Positions 43,398 through 52,546 of a DNA stretch of 64,000 nucleotides are shown here, one piece after another; within the stretch, counting starts at the first letter, position 1, and each line of letters begins with the position of its first letter. Below the pieces are notes generated by a model. It made no database searches and was not told where the DNA came from. It worked only from the letters and a program-made list of their open reading frames with translations. The position numbers and the translations under genes were made by a program. The DNA is from Microbacterium sp. 3J1 (lineage in GTDB: Bacteria > Actinomycetota > Actinomycetes > Actinomycetales > Microbacteriaceae). The stretch covers positions 1-64,000 of the forward strand of contig NZ_CDWI01000009.1 of NCBI RefSeq assembly GCF_001049495.1, read 5' to 3'.

Positions 43398-45298
43398 GCG
43401 CGAGCCTTCCGGGCCTTGCGGGGCGCACTCGTTCTCGAAGACATGCCGCGCGAACCTCGTCCATACACGAGATACATGGTGACACCCATGATGATCATCA
43501 GCAGCACTGTATAGACGAACGTGATCGGCATCGCGTCGAGGTTGTTCTCGCCGCGCGTGCTCTCTTGAATCGCCACACCGAGCGGCTTGAACAGCGGGTG
43601 ATAGAGGAAGATCGCCGCGTCGTAGTCGTCGAGCAGGCTGTTGAAGTTCAGCGCCGTGATCGCCGCGGCCGTCGGCAATACCAACGGAACCAGCACCTTG
43701 CGGAACGTCGTCAGCGACTTCGCTCCGAGGATGCGCGAGGCGTCTTCCAGCGAATCGGGCACCGACGCGAACCCGGCCTTGAGCAGGCGCAGCGTGAACG
43801 GGATCTTCACGCAGATGTACGCGATGAGCAGCAGGATCGGCGTGCCCGTGAGCACGAAGCCGCCCACGATCGCCCGCGGCTCGTCGAACGCGGTCACCAG
43901 GGCGAGAGCGATCAGCACGATCGGCAGGATCCACGGGATGTGCAGCACGTACTCGATCGCGCTGGTCAGCAGGTTGCGGTGCTTCTGCAGCATCCGCGCC
44001 ACGAACAGCAGACCGCCGACGACGATGAGCGACGCGAGCGCGCTGTAGACGACGCTGACGATGAACGGACGGATCGCCTCGGCGCTGGAGAACACGGTGA
44101 TGTAGTTGTCGAGCGTGAAGCTGTCGAGGGTGATGGATCCGGCGAGGATGCTGCGCGCATCGACGAACGAGAAGATCACGATGAGCACGACGGGGATCAG
44201 GTAGATCACCCACAGCAGGTATGCGATGACGTGCACGACGACGTTCGCGAACGGGTTGCGGATCCTCTGCTTTTGAATCGGCGTCGCCACCTTCGCGACC
44301 GAGAAGTACACGCCCGACTTCTCGAAGCGGTTCATGATCGCGAGCAGGATGATCGTCGCGATGCCGAGCACGATCGCCAGCAGCGCCGCGATGTCGCGCG
44401 TGATCGGGCTGCGCGACAGATCGATGATCAGCGGCGCGACGGTCTGGAAGTCGGGCCCGCCGAGCACGAGCGGGGCGGTCAGCGCGCCGAGCCCGATGAG
44501 GAAGGTCAGCACGGTGACCGCGAACAGCATCGGCTTCATGACGGGCAGAACGATGCGGCGGAGGATCGTCCAGGTCGACGCTCCCATGAGCTTGGCCGCC
44601 TCGATCGACGCGTAGTCGACCTTGCCGAGGGAGGAGGAGAGGAACAGCATGTGGTTCGTCGTGGTCGCGAACGTCATCACGAAGACGACGGCGAAGTAGC
44701 CCGAGAACCAGTCGCGGTCCATGTCGGGCCAGATATTGACCATGAGGTTCGTGAAGAACCCGAACCGGCCGTAGATGAAGTTGTATCCGGCGGCCAGCAC
44801 GATGCCGCCGTAGATCAGGGTCGTGGCATAGCCGAGCCAGAGGATCTTCGCGCCGCGCACCTGGAAGTACTTCGTCACCAGCACGATGAACACACCGACC
44901 ACGTTGACCGTGATCGATAGAGTCACCGCGAGCAGGAAGCTGTTGCCGAGCGTCTTCAGTGCGCGCTCGCTGCCCAACAGCTTCTCGACGGCGCGGGTGC
45001 TGAACTGCCCGTCGGGGAAGAACGTGACGCCGAGCAGGGCGGCGTTCGGCAGCACGAGGAACGCCGCCGCGAACCAGATCACGACGATGCCCGTGATCCA
45101 CGCGAGGGGCGAGCGGAGCATCGCCCGGATGCTGCCGGGGCGACCTCTCTTGCGGAGCCGCGGTCCCGCCGTCTGACCCTCGACGACAGCTACGGTCGTC
45201 AAGGAGCCGGCTTCTCCGGTCACGGCCGCTGACGGCGGGACCACGGGGTTCATGGGGTTCTGAGGGTTCTGAGGGTTCTGAGGGGTCTGGTCCGACAT
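43394..45298 (-). CDS. ABC transporter permease, fused two-domain (FbpB-type)
   Basis: A 634-residue permease containing two BPD_transp_1 domains and about twelve membrane helices, as in Fe3+/phosphonate-type FbpB proteins. Two EAA loops contact the ATPase: EAAKLMGASTWTILRRIVLP near residue 230 and EDASRILGAKSLTTFRKVLV near 530. The N-terminus has a NPQ/NPM repeat (QTPQNPQNPQNPMNP) encoded by a 9-bp tandem repeat. ATG at 45298 follows the ATPase stop by one base. It imports the substrate delivered by the binding protein at 46359-47444. Confidence 0.94.
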   Translation of the reverse strand: MSDQTPQNPQNPQNPMNPVVPPSAAVTGEAGSLTTVAVVEGQTAGPRLRKRGRPGSIRAMLRSPLAWITGIVVIWFAAAFLVLPNAALLGVTFFPDGQFSTRAVEKLLGSERALKTLGNSFLLAVTLSITVNVVGVFIVLVTKYFQVRGAKILWLGYATTLIYGGIVLAAGYNFIYGRFGFFTNLMVNIWPDMDRDWFSGYFAVVFVMTFATTTNHMLFLSSSLGKVDYASIEAAKLMGASTWTILRRIVLPVMKPMLFAVTVLTFLIGLGALTAPLVLGGPDFQTVAPLIIDLSRSPITRDIAALLAIVLGIATIILLAIMNRFEKSGVYFSVAKVATPIQKQRIRNPFANVVVHVIAYLLWVIYLIPVVLIVIFSFVDARSILAGSITLDSFTLDNYITVFSSAEAIRPFIVSVVYSALASLIVVGGLLFVARMLQKHRNLLTSAIEYVLHIPWILPIVLIALALVTAFDEPRAIVGGFVLTGTPILLLIAYICVKIPFTLRLLKAGFASVPDSLEDASRILGAKSLTTFRKVLVPLVLPTAAAITALNFNSLLDDYDAAIFLYHPLFKPLGVAIQESTRGENNLDAMPITFVYTVLLMIIMGVTMYLVYGRGSRGMSSRTSAPRKARKARA

Positions 45299-45299
45299 G

Positions 45300-46316
45300 T
45301 CACGCCGCCGGATACTGCAGGATCCAGCGGCGGTCGACGTCGACGCGTACGGCGTCGCCCGGGTTCCACTGGCGGGCGCTCGCCGCGGCCGGAACGCTCA
45401 CGCGAAGCGGAGCATCCTCGGCGCGCACCGTGTAGACGCTGTGGCTGCCGTGGTAGGTGCGATCGACGATGGTGCCGTCGAGTGACCCGGATGCGGTCGA
45501 GCTGTCGTCAGCCTCGGCGAGGTGCAGCTTCTCGGGCCGCACGTAGGTCTCCGCCGTGGCATCCAGCCCGCCGCCCAGGCTGACGATCTGCGCCGGGCTG
45601 AGGCGGTTGTTCTCGCCGATGAACCGGCAGACGAACGGGGTCGCGCTGCGGTCGTAGATCTCCTCGGGAGTACCGACCTGCTGCAGCGTGCCCGCGTCAA
45701 GCACGGCGATGCGGTCGCTGAGGGTGAGCGCCTCCTCCTGATCGTGCGTGACGTAGACCGTGGTCACGCCGACCTCGTGCTGCAGCTCCTTGAGCTGCTC
45801 ACGCAGCTGCACGCGGAGCTTCGCGTCGAGGTTCGACAGCGGCTCGTCGAGCAGCAGGATGCTGGGGGTCAGCGCGAGAGCGCGGGCGATCGCCACGCGC
45901 TGCTGCTGTCCGCCCGAGAGCTCCGACACGTTCCGCTCGAGCTGCGAGAGGGCCAGGCCGGTGCGGTCGGCGACCTCGTCGACACGGCGGCGCTGCTCGG
46001 CCTTCGACACCTTCTGCACGGAGAGGCCGAACGCGATGTTCTCCCGCACGTTCATGCTGGGGAACAGCGCGTAGTTCTGGAACACCATGCCCACGCCGCG
46101 CTTCTCGCTGGGCACGCGCGTGACGTCGCGGCCGGCGATGTGGATGCGCCCGCCGGTCGGCTCGACGAACCCTGCGAGTGCGCGGAGGGCCGTGGTCTTG
46201 CCGCATCCGGACGGACCCAGGAGGGTGAAGAACTCACCCTCCTGGATCTCCAGATCGAGGTGCGAGACCGCACGGTGATCGCCGAATGCGACCTCGACAT
46301 CTTCGAAACGGATCAT
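45300..46316 (-). CDS. ABC transporter ATP-binding protein (FbpC/PotA-like)
   Basis: A 338-residue importer ATPase. Walker A is GPSGCGKTT (residues 34-42), Q-loop MVFQNYALFP, signature LSGGQQQRVAIARAL, Walker B ILLLDEPLSNLDAKLR and the H-loop HDQEEAL. The C-terminal 100 residues form a TOBE-like regulatory domain. It energises the adjacent fused permease. ATG at 46316 follows GGAAAAG. It lies 42 bases after the binding-protein gene and one base before the permease. Confidence 0.95.
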   Translation of the reverse strand: MIRFEDVEVAFGDHRAVSHLDLEIQEGEFFTLLGPSGCGKTTALRALAGFVEPTGGRIHIAGRDVTRVPSEKRGVGMVFQNYALFPSMNVRENIAFGLSVQKVSKAEQRRRVDEVADRTGLALSQLERNVSELSGGQQQRVAIARALALTPSILLLDEPLSNLDAKLRVQLREQLKELQHEVGVTTVYVTHDQEEALTLSDRIAVLDAGTLQQVGTPEEIYDRSATPFVCRFIGENNRLSPAQIVSLGGGLDATAETYVRPEKLHLAEADDSSTASGSLDGTIVDRTYHGSHSVYTVRAEDAPLRVSVPAAASARQWNPGDAVRVDVDRRWILQYPAA

Positions 46317-46358
46317 GGTGTCTTTTCCGGTCGTCCTGGATGAGGGGTGGAGGCTCGA

Positions 46359-47444
46359 TCAGCCGATGTACTCGAGCGTGACCTTCTCGACCCAGGCGCC
46401 GAGGTTCTCGCTCACGAAGCCGAAGTCGATGTCCTGACGCTCGAGCGTGTCCATGAGCTCGACGACCTCGGGGTTGGCCTGCTCGACCGCGCCCTCGTTG
46501 ACGGGCATGGCGTTGAACTCCGCGGCGAACTCGCCCTGGACCTCGGCGCTGCCGAACCAGTCGATGAACTCCTGCGCCTTGTCGTCGTTGCCGGAACCGT
46601 TGATCTGCGCGATCTGCTCGGTCACGTACGGCACGCCGTAGTCGGGCACGATCATGCCCGTCTTCGTGCCGTACTCCTCGTCGCGGGCCGCGATGCCGCT
46701 CGACGGCAGCACGCCGTAGTCGACCTCGCCGCGCGTGATGCGGGCGTAGAGGTCGGTGCCCTCGACCGCGGGGGAGCCGTTCGCGTAGTACGACTCGACG
46801 ACCTTCCACCCCTCGTCGCTGACGCCGAGGTCGCCGTCCTCATCGAGGTGACGGGAGAGGATGCTGGCGAGCACGAGCTGCGGGGTCGCCTGACCAAGTG
46901 CCGGGTTGACCTCGAAACGGCCGGCGTACTTCTCGTCGGTCCAGAGGTCCTCCTCGTCGGAGGGGGCGTCGGTGATCGAGTTCTCGTCGTAGACGGTGAC
47001 GATCGCCTGCTCGACGAGCGGCCAGAAGGCGCCGTCGGCGGGGTCGCCGGCATCCGCGGGAACCTCTCCGCTCCACTCGGGCTCGTAGGCGGTGATCGCC
47101 TCTTCGGCCTTGAGCTGCTCGAAGAACATGTTGTTCAGGCCGAACACGACGTCGCCGACCGGGTTGCTCTTCTCGGCGATGATGCGGTTGGTGAGGTCGG
47201 CGCCGCCCAGGCCCACGATCTCGATGTCGATCCCGGCCTCAGCCGCCTGCTCGGTGATCCACTCGCCGCGGCCGTCGCTGTTCGAGTTCGTGTAGACGAT
47301 GAGCGTCTCGTCGGAGCCGCCGCTCTCGCCCTCGCCCGAGCCGTCGGACGAACCGTCGTCACCCGCCGTGCAGCCGGTCAGCGCGATCGCTGCCACCGCC
47401 GTGATTCCGATGAGAGACCAGCGCTTCTTCCGCATGTCGACCAT
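46359..47444 (-). CDS. ABC transporter substrate-binding lipoprotein (FbpA/PhnS-like)
   Basis: A 361-residue extracytoplasmic binding protein. A signal peptide with lipobox ALTGC (Cys25) and an acidic Gly/Ser linker lead to the type II periplasmic-binding fold: LIVYTNSNSDGRGEW, KSNPVGDVVFGLNNM and VPYVTEQIAQINGSGND. This class binds Fe3+, thiamine or 2-aminoethylphosphonate-like compounds. ATG at 47444 follows AAAGGA; an internal ATG three codons on is less likely. It is first in the operon, behind a promoter with an operator-like dyad. LacI regulation argues against simple iron uptake. Confidence 0.9.
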   Translation of the reverse strand: MVDMRKKRWSLIGITAVAAIALTGCTAGDDGSSDGSGEGESGGSDETLIVYTNSNSDGRGEWITEQAAEAGIDIEIVGLGGADLTNRIIAEKSNPVGDVVFGLNNMFFEQLKAEEAITAYEPEWSGEVPADAGDPADGAFWPLVEQAIVTVYDENSITDAPSDEEDLWTDEKYAGRFEVNPALGQATPQLVLASILSRHLDEDGDLGVSDEGWKVVESYYANGSPAVEGTDLYARITRGEVDYGVLPSSGIAARDEEYGTKTGMIVPDYGVPYVTEQIAQINGSGNDDKAQEFIDWFGSAEVQGEFAAEFNAMPVNEGAVEQANPEVVELMDTLERQDIDFGFVSENLGAWVEKVTLEYIG

Positions 47445-47480
47445 GTTCGTCCTTTCTCGCCTTCGAGCTCTGTCGTTCTG

Positions 47481-47510
47481 ACAGTACTCGTTCTTGTTGC
47501 TAACTCACAA
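47481..47510 (-). promoter_or_regulatory. Promoter with LacI-operator-like dyad for the ABC operon
   Basis: On the minus strand -35 TTGTGA (47510-47505) and -10 TACTGT (47486-47481) are 18 bases apart, 36 bases upstream of the binding-protein start. The spacer contains GTTAGCAAC (47504-47496), a short dyad of the type bound by LacI-family repressors. The operator is inferred. Confidence 0.55.
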
Positions 47511-47610
47511 AGAATGATTGCTTTCGTATGCGCGGTCGCGCGTCCGCACTCAAGCTAGGCGGCGAAGATGAACGCAGCGGAAGCACGGGGTGAATGGCTG
47601 GCGCGTACCG

Positions 47611-47656
47611 TCGGTCGTTGAGCGACGACGATCGAGTCGACGGAGACGAAACGCGG
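47611..47656. repeat. Dispersed GGTCGTTGAGCGA...GGAGACGAAACG element
   Basis: Full copy reading GGTCGTTGAGCGACGACGA to GGAGACGAAACGC, just beyond the stop codon of the SulP gene. Confidence 0.8.
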
Positions 47657-47662
47657 AGAGCC

Positions 47663-49159
47663 CTACTCGAACCCGCCGGTGAGCCGTCCGCGCATCCGCT
47701 CGCTGCTCTCGTTCATGCCGACGATCTCGACCGTCTTGCCGAGTGCTGCGTACTTCGTCTCGATCGCATCGAGAGCCGCGACGGTCGATGCATCCCAGAT
47801 GTGCGAGCCCGACAGGTCGATGACCACGTGCTCGGGGTCGTCGGTGTACGAGAACAGCGTCGTCAGGTCGTTGCTGGAGGCGAAGAACAGCTCGCCGTTC
47901 ACGACGTACCGGGCGACGTCGCCCGAGACCGAGCGGTCGACCGACACGAAGTGCGCGACTCTGCGCACGAACAGCACCGACGCGACGAGCACTCCACCGA
48001 CGACGCCGACCGCGAGGTTGTGCGTGACCAGCACGAGAGCGACGGTGGCAGCCATCACGAACGTCTCGCTCTTCGGCATCCGCTTGAGCGTCGACGGCTT
48101 CACGCTGTGCCAGTCGAACGCCCCGATCGCGACCATGATCATCACCGCGACGAGGGCTGCCATCGGGATGGTGCCGACGAAGTCGCCGAAGACGACGACC
48201 AGCAGGAAGAGGAAGATGCCGGCGCAGAACGTCGAGATGCGGGTGCGCGCGCCCGACGCCTTGACGTTGATCATCGTCTGGCCGATGACGGCGCATCCGC
48301 CCATGCCGCCGAAGAAGCCCGACAGCACGTTCGCCACGCCCTGGGCCCAGGACTCGCGGGTCTTGTTCGAGTGCGTGTCGGTGATCTCGTCGACGAGCTT
48401 CGCGGTGAGCAGCGACTCCATGAGCCCGACCAGCGCGACCCCGAGCGCGAACGGCGCGATGATGCCGAACGTCTCCCACGTCCAGGGGATGTCGGGCAGG
48501 AACAGCGACGGCAGGGTCTTCGGCAGCTCGCCCTGATCGCCGACGGTCGGCACGGTGATGCCCATGGTCAGCACGACCGCGGTCACGATGATCACCGACA
48601 CGAGCGGCGCCGGGACGACCTTGGTGATCTTGGGCATCACGATCATCACGACGATTCCCAGCGCGACCAGCGGATACACCATCCACGGCTTGTCGATCAG
48701 CTGCGGGAACTGCGAGCTGAACACGAAGATCGCGAGCGCGTTCACGAAGCCGACCATGACGCTACGAGGGATGAATCGCATGAGCTTCGCGACGCCCAGC
48801 ACCCCGAGGATCACCTGGAAGATGCCGGCGAGGATCACCGTGGCGATGAAGTAGTCCAGCCCGTACGTCGGGGCGACGGGTGCGATGACGAGCGCGACGG
48901 CTCCGGTGGCGGCGGTCACCATCGCCGGGCGACCTCCGAGGAAGGCGATCGACACCGCCATGATGAACGACGAGAACAGCCCCACCTTCGGGTCGACGCC
49001 CGCGATCACCGAGAACGCGATGGCTTCGGGGATGAGCGCGAGCCCGACCACGAGCCCCGCGAGGACCTCGCGCGTCAGCATCCGCGGACTCTTCAGCGCC
49101 TGCAGAACAGTGGGATTCGCCCGATAGCGGGCGCGATCGTCGATCGCGGATGCAGACAT
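47663..49159 (-). CDS. SulP family anion transporter with STAS domain
   Basis: A 498-residue SulP permease (sulfate/bicarbonate-type, possibly sodium-coupled). About eleven hydrophobic helices cover residues 28-400, with LAGLVVGLALIPEAIAFSVI as the SulP signature, GGMGGCAVIGQTMINVKASG near 290 and MIMVAIGAFDWHS near 345. The C-terminal STAS domain (about 410-490) has VIDLSGSHIWDASTVAALD. ATG at 49159 follows AGGAG. An AT-richer, decayed paralogous fragment of its C-terminal half is present at 38550-38835. The anion carried is not established. Confidence 0.94.
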   Translation of the reverse strand: MSASAIDDRARYRANPTVLQALKSPRMLTREVLAGLVVGLALIPEAIAFSVIAGVDPKVGLFSSFIMAVSIAFLGGRPAMVTAATGAVALVIAPVAPTYGLDYFIATVILAGIFQVILGVLGVAKLMRFIPRSVMVGFVNALAIFVFSSQFPQLIDKPWMVYPLVALGIVVMIVMPKITKVVPAPLVSVIIVTAVVLTMGITVPTVGDQGELPKTLPSLFLPDIPWTWETFGIIAPFALGVALVGLMESLLTAKLVDEITDTHSNKTRESWAQGVANVLSGFFGGMGGCAVIGQTMINVKASGARTRISTFCAGIFLFLLVVVFGDFVGTIPMAALVAVMIMVAIGAFDWHSVKPSTLKRMPKSETFVMAATVALVLVTHNLAVGVVGGVLVASVLFVRRVAHFVSVDRSVSGDVARYVVNGELFFASSNDLTTLFSYTDDPEHVVIDLSGSHIWDASTVAALDAIETKYAALGKTVEIVGMNESSERMRGRLTGGFE

Positions 49160-49227
49160 GAGGATGCTCCTGAGAAGGCGGCCGGGGCAGACCGAACACT
49201 CAAGCGTACGGCGTCGCCCGGTCGGCC

Positions 49228-49274
49228 CGGTCGTTGAGCAAGGACGACGGAGTCGCCCGAGACGAAACGCCGCG
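49228..49274. repeat. Dispersed GGTCGTTGAGCAAGG...GAGACGAAACG element
   Basis: Full copy (CGGTCGTTGAGCAAGGACGA to CCCGAGACGAAACGCC) located between the SulP gene and the divergent 156-residue protein. Confidence 0.8.
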
Positions 49275-49331
49275 ATGCCACCCGACTAAGCGCCCCTGTC
49301 GGGTGTCGGCGGCCCTGGATAGAGTGCCGTC

Positions 49332-49802
49332 ATGGAACCCGTGCCGACCGACTTCTGGGGTGTCGTGGTGCCCTCATGGCTGGGCGCTCTGGCCTCGATC
49401 GCGGCGTCGACTGTCGCTGTGATCGCGTTCATCAACAGCCTCTCCGCGAAGGGCGGGGTGCGAGAGATCGGGGATGCGCTCAATCGGGAGCCGACGGCGC
49501 ACGGGGCAGGGGAGCGTGGTCTCCGAGGCGTGGCCGCCGCCCCCGAACCGTGGAGTGTCGAGATCGGCCGCGGCGTCGGGGCCTTCCGGAACACGAGCGG
49601 GCAGCTGCTCACGGTGACGCGAATGGCCGCGACGGCGGGTATCGAGGCGACGCTGCGAGAGCAGATGCCTCTCGAGGTCCCACCAGACGCCTCGTTCGAG
49701 GTGCGCCTGCGCCGGGTCCTCGGCGGGCCCGCCGTGCGTGGCGTCACCCTCGAGTGGGTGCCGGAGGACGGGGAGAGGGTGACGCGTACCTACTACCTGT
49801 GA
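49332..49802 (+). CDS. Hypothetical protein with N-terminal membrane helix
   Basis: A 156-residue protein with one hydrophobic helix (WLGALASIAASTVAVIAFIN, residues 16-35) and a C-terminal beta-rich domain (VEIGRGVGAFRNTSGQLLTV, FEVRLRRVLGGPAV). No family was recognised. A -10 TAGAGT (49320-49325) lies six bases from the ATG, so the mRNA is probably leaderless. It is alone, divergent from SulP. The segment 49803-49981 downstream is the upstream region of the panCB operon. Confidence 0.65.
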   Translation: MEPVPTDFWGVVVPSWLGALASIAASTVAVIAFINSLSAKGGVREIGDALNREPTAHGAGERGLRGVAAAPEPWSVEIGRGVGAFRNTSGQLLTVTRMAATAGIEATLREQMPLEVPPDASFEVRLRRVLGGPAVRGVTLEWVPEDGERVTRTYYL

Positions 49803-49981
49803 CGCGGGCTGAGCACGCTCCGTCCCGGAGATCAACCTGCCATGCTGCGGTGGTCCGAGCTCTCGATTTATGCAACAAAGTGACGGCGTCTACTTGTCAT
49901 TCTGCTCCAAGATTTTGCGGACGACTCGCCACAGGCGGATACTCATCCCATCCGCGCCGCCCGTTCGGCCAGGAAATCGAC

Positions 49982-50707
49982 ATGCACAGCACCCCTGCTC
50001 TCACACCTGACACGACCATCGCCGTCATCGGCGCCGGACGTCTCGGCGGGGTACTCGCACGGGCCCTGCGCGCGGCGGGGTTCGACGTCCGCGGCCCGCT
50101 CCGCCGAGAAGACCGGGCGCCGGATGCGGACATCGCGCTGCTCTGCGTCCCGGACTCCGCGATCCCCGCCGTGGCCTTCGCCGCTCGACCGCACGCGCGG
50201 CTGGTCGGGCATGTCTCGGGCGCGACGCCGCTCACCGACGTCGACTTCAGCATCCACCCCCTCCAGACGTTCACCGGATCTGAGGGGCCTGACGTCTTCC
50301 GCGGAATCGGCGCGGCGATCGACGGCCGCTCCGACGGTGACCGCGAGGTCGCAGATCAGCTCGCACGAGCTCTCGGCGCGACGCCGTTCCCCGTCGATGA
50401 CGCTCACCGCGCGGAGTACCACGCGGCTGCATCCTTCGCCTCGAACTTCGTGCTGACGGTGCTCGACGCCGCCGAACGCCTCGGAAGGGATGCCGGAGTC
50501 GAGCGCGCCCACCTCGCGCCCCTCGTGCGTCAGACCGTCGACAACTGGGCGGCCTCCGGCGCAGCATCGGCCCTCACCGGCCCCATCGTTCGCGGAGACG
50601 ACGACACCGTCGCGCGTCAGCGCGCAGCATCCGGCGATCTGCAGCCGCTGTTCGACGCGCTCGCCACGGCCACCAGAGACATCGTGAGCAGGGAGGGCAG
50701 GGGATGA
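49982..50707 (+). CDS. Rossmann-like and DUF2520 domain protein, panCB operon
   Basis: A 241-residue protein with an NAD(P)-binding start IAVIGAGRLGGVLARALRAA (near residue 14) and a C-terminal DUF2520 helical domain beginning around AEYHAAASFASNFVLTVLDA. It has the layout of beta-hydroxyacid-dehydrogenase-like proteins and short ketopantoate-reductase relatives. Co-translation with panC (ATGA overlap) in actinobacteria suggests it supplies or replaces the ketopantoate reductase step of pantothenate synthesis; that role is inferred. CAGGAAA precedes ATG at 49982. Confidence 0.85.
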   Translation: MHSTPALTPDTTIAVIGAGRLGGVLARALRAAGFDVRGPLRREDRAPDADIALLCVPDSAIPAVAFAARPHARLVGHVSGATPLTDVDFSIHPLQTFTGSEGPDVFRGIGAAIDGRSDGDREVADQLARALGATPFPVDDAHRAEYHAAASFASNFVLTVLDAAERLGRDAGVERAHLAPLVRQTVDNWAASGAASALTGPIVRGDDDTVARQRAASGDLQPLFDALATATRDIVSREGRG

Positions 50708-51573
50708 GGATCCTCCGCACGATCGCCGAGGTGCGGGCCGCGGTGAGCGACGCCCGCACACCAGGCCGCACCGTCGGACTGGTGCCGACCATGGGTGCGT
50801 TCCACGAGGGGCACCTCTCGCTCATGCGCGCAGCGCGCGCGCAGAACGGCCTCGTCGTCGTCTCGCTGTTCGTGAATCCGACGCAGTTCGCCGCGAACGA
50901 GGATCTCAGCACCTACCCGCGTGACGAGTCCCGCGACGCGGCGCTCGCCGAGGCCGAGGGCGTCGACATCCTGTTCGCCCCGGAGCCTGCGGAGATCTAC
51001 CCCGACGGCTTCGCCACGAACATCCACGTCGCCGGGATCACCGAGGTGCTCGACGGGGCGAGTCGCGGCCCGCACCATTTCGACGGCGTCGCGACGGTCG
51101 TGACGAAGCTGTTCGGCATCGTCCGCCCCGACGTCGCGTACTTCGGGCAGAAGGACGCCCAGCAGGTGCTCGTCGTCCGCCGGGTCATGCGGGACCTGAA
51201 CCTCGACGTGCGCATCGAGGCGTGCCCGATCGTGCGCGAACCCGACGGCCTCGCCATGAGTTCGCGCAACGTCTACCTCGACGCGGATGCTCGCGCGCAG
51301 GCGGCCGCGCTGAACCGCGCCCTCGATGCGGCGGCAGCGACGCGGAGTGCGGGGGAGCGCGACGCCGACAGCATCCTCTCCGCCGCGCATGCCGTGCTGG
51401 CGGAGGCGTCCCTCGAACCCGAGTACCTGGAACTCCGGGACGCCGAGACCCTGCATCCCGTGACCCGCGTCGAGCGCGACGCCCTGCTGCTCGTCGCCGC
51501 CCGCGTCGGCGCCGCGCGTCTCATCGACAACCACCTCCTGCCCGGAAACGACTCCTCGAAAGGCTCCTCATGA
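50704..51573 (+). CDS. panC: Pantothenate synthetase
   Basis: A 289-residue PanC, which joins pantoate and beta-alanine using ATP (pantoyl-adenylate intermediate). Signatures are VPTMGAFHEGHLSLMR (HIGH-type ATP-binding motif, residues 27-42), VNPTQFAANEDLSTYPR, YFGQKDAQQVLVVRRVM and MSSRNVYL (KMSK-like). It starts within an ATGA overlap and ends in another with panB, so the three genes form one translation-coupled operon for coenzyme A precursor synthesis. Confidence 0.97.
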   Translation: MRILRTIAEVRAAVSDARTPGRTVGLVPTMGAFHEGHLSLMRAARAQNGLVVVSLFVNPTQFAANEDLSTYPRDESRDAALAEAEGVDILFAPEPAEIYPDGFATNIHVAGITEVLDGASRGPHHFDGVATVVTKLFGIVRPDVAYFGQKDAQQVLVVRRVMRDLNLDVRIEACPIVREPDGLAMSSRNVYLDADARAQAAALNRALDAAAATRSAGERDADSILSAAHAVLAEASLEPEYLELRDAETLHPVTRVERDALLLVAARVGAARLIDNHLLPGNDSSKGSS

Positions 51574-52448
51574 GCGCTCATGCACCGACCACGCGTCTGA
51601 CCCTGAGCGATCTCGCGAAGAAGAAGGATGCCGGAGAGCCGATCGTCATGGTCACGGCGTACGACCACCCGAGCGCGCAGATCGTCGAGCAGGCCGGTGT
51701 CGATATGGTGCTCGTCGGCGACTCGGCCGCGATGACCGTGCTCGGCTACGACAGCACCGTGCCGATCACCGTCGACGAGATGCTCATGCTCACGAAGGCC
51801 GTGCGGCGCGGACTCACGCGGCCGCTGCTCGTGGGGGACCTGCCGTTCGGATCGTATGAGGCGTCGGACGAGCTCGCGCTCGCGACAGCGCAGCGATTCA
51901 TCAAGGAGGCGGGCGTCGACCTCGTCAAGATCGAGCGCGGCGGCACGACGGTCGACCGCGCGCGGGCGCTGGTGAACGCCGGCATCCCTGTCGTGGGGCA
52001 TGTGGGACTCACCCCGCAGACGGCGACTGCTCTCGGAGGGTTCCGAGCCCAGGGGCGCACCGCCGAGGCTGCCCGCGCCGTGATCGATGACGCCCTCGCG
52101 CTGCAGGATGCGGGAGTCTCGCTGATCGTGGTCGAGGCGGTGCCGTCCGAGGTCACGGCCGCGCTGGTTCCGCTGCTGCGCATCCCGGTGATCGGTATCG
52201 GCGCAGGGGCGGATGCCGACGGCCAGGTGCTCGTCTTCCACGACCTGCTCGGGATCTACGACGGCCCCGCCGCCAAGTTCGTGAAGCGGTATGCCGATGT
52301 GCGATCAGTGTCGGTGGACGGCGTCGCGGCGTACGCGGCAGAGGTGCGCTCGGGTGCGTACCCGGCGTCGGAGCACGTATACGCGATGCCGGAGGGTGAG
52401 GCCGCACGCATGCGCGAGCTGCTCGCCCGGCCCGTTGCCGGTCTGTGA
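51570..52448 (+). CDS. panB: 3-methyl-2-oxobutanoate hydroxymethyltransferase
   Basis: A 292-residue PanB, transferring a hydroxymethyl group from methylene-THF to alpha-ketoisovalerate to give ketopantoate, the first step of pantothenate synthesis. VTAYDHPSAQIVEQAGVD, LVGDSAAM (metal-binding Asp), VKIERGG, VGHVGLTPQ and VVEAVPSE (catalytic Glu) are present. ATG at 51570 overlaps the panC stop; AAAGG lies upstream. It is the last gene of the operon. It is followed by a dispersed repeat element. Confidence 0.97.
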   Translation: MSAHAPTTRLTLSDLAKKKDAGEPIVMVTAYDHPSAQIVEQAGVDMVLVGDSAAMTVLGYDSTVPITVDEMLMLTKAVRRGLTRPLLVGDLPFGSYEASDELALATAQRFIKEAGVDLVKIERGGTTVDRARALVNAGIPVVGHVGLTPQTATALGGFRAQGRTAEAARAVIDDALALQDAGVSLIVVEAVPSEVTAALVPLLRIPVIGIGAGADADGQVLVFHDLLGIYDGPAAKFVKRYADVRSVSVDGVAAYAAEVRSGAYPASEHVYAMPEGEAARMRELLARPVAGL

Positions 52449-52470
52449 GCGAGCCGCTCTCCCGCCGCTT

Positions 52471-52513
52471 CCGGTGATCGAGCGAGGCCGGCGGAGCCGC
52501 CCGAGACGAACGC
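52471..52513. repeat. Dispersed element after panB
   Basis: Copy reading GGTGATCGAGCGAGGCCGGC to CCCGAGACGAACGCC, similar to the 47611 and 49228 copies, between convergent panB and the XRE gene. Confidence 0.7.
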
Positions 52514-52546
52514 CCGAGTCCCCGAGCTTCCTCGACGATGAGCGTC

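Noticed and set aside
43394..47444. Iron-uptake annotation for the ABC operon
   Set aside because: No Fur-box-like dyad seen; LacI regulator and phosphoesterase point elsewhere, so the substrate is left open.
49376..49981. Upstream extension of the DUF2520 gene
   Set aside because: It overlaps the 156-residue gene out of frame and is Arg-rich; the clear Rossmann start and GGAAA site are at 49982.
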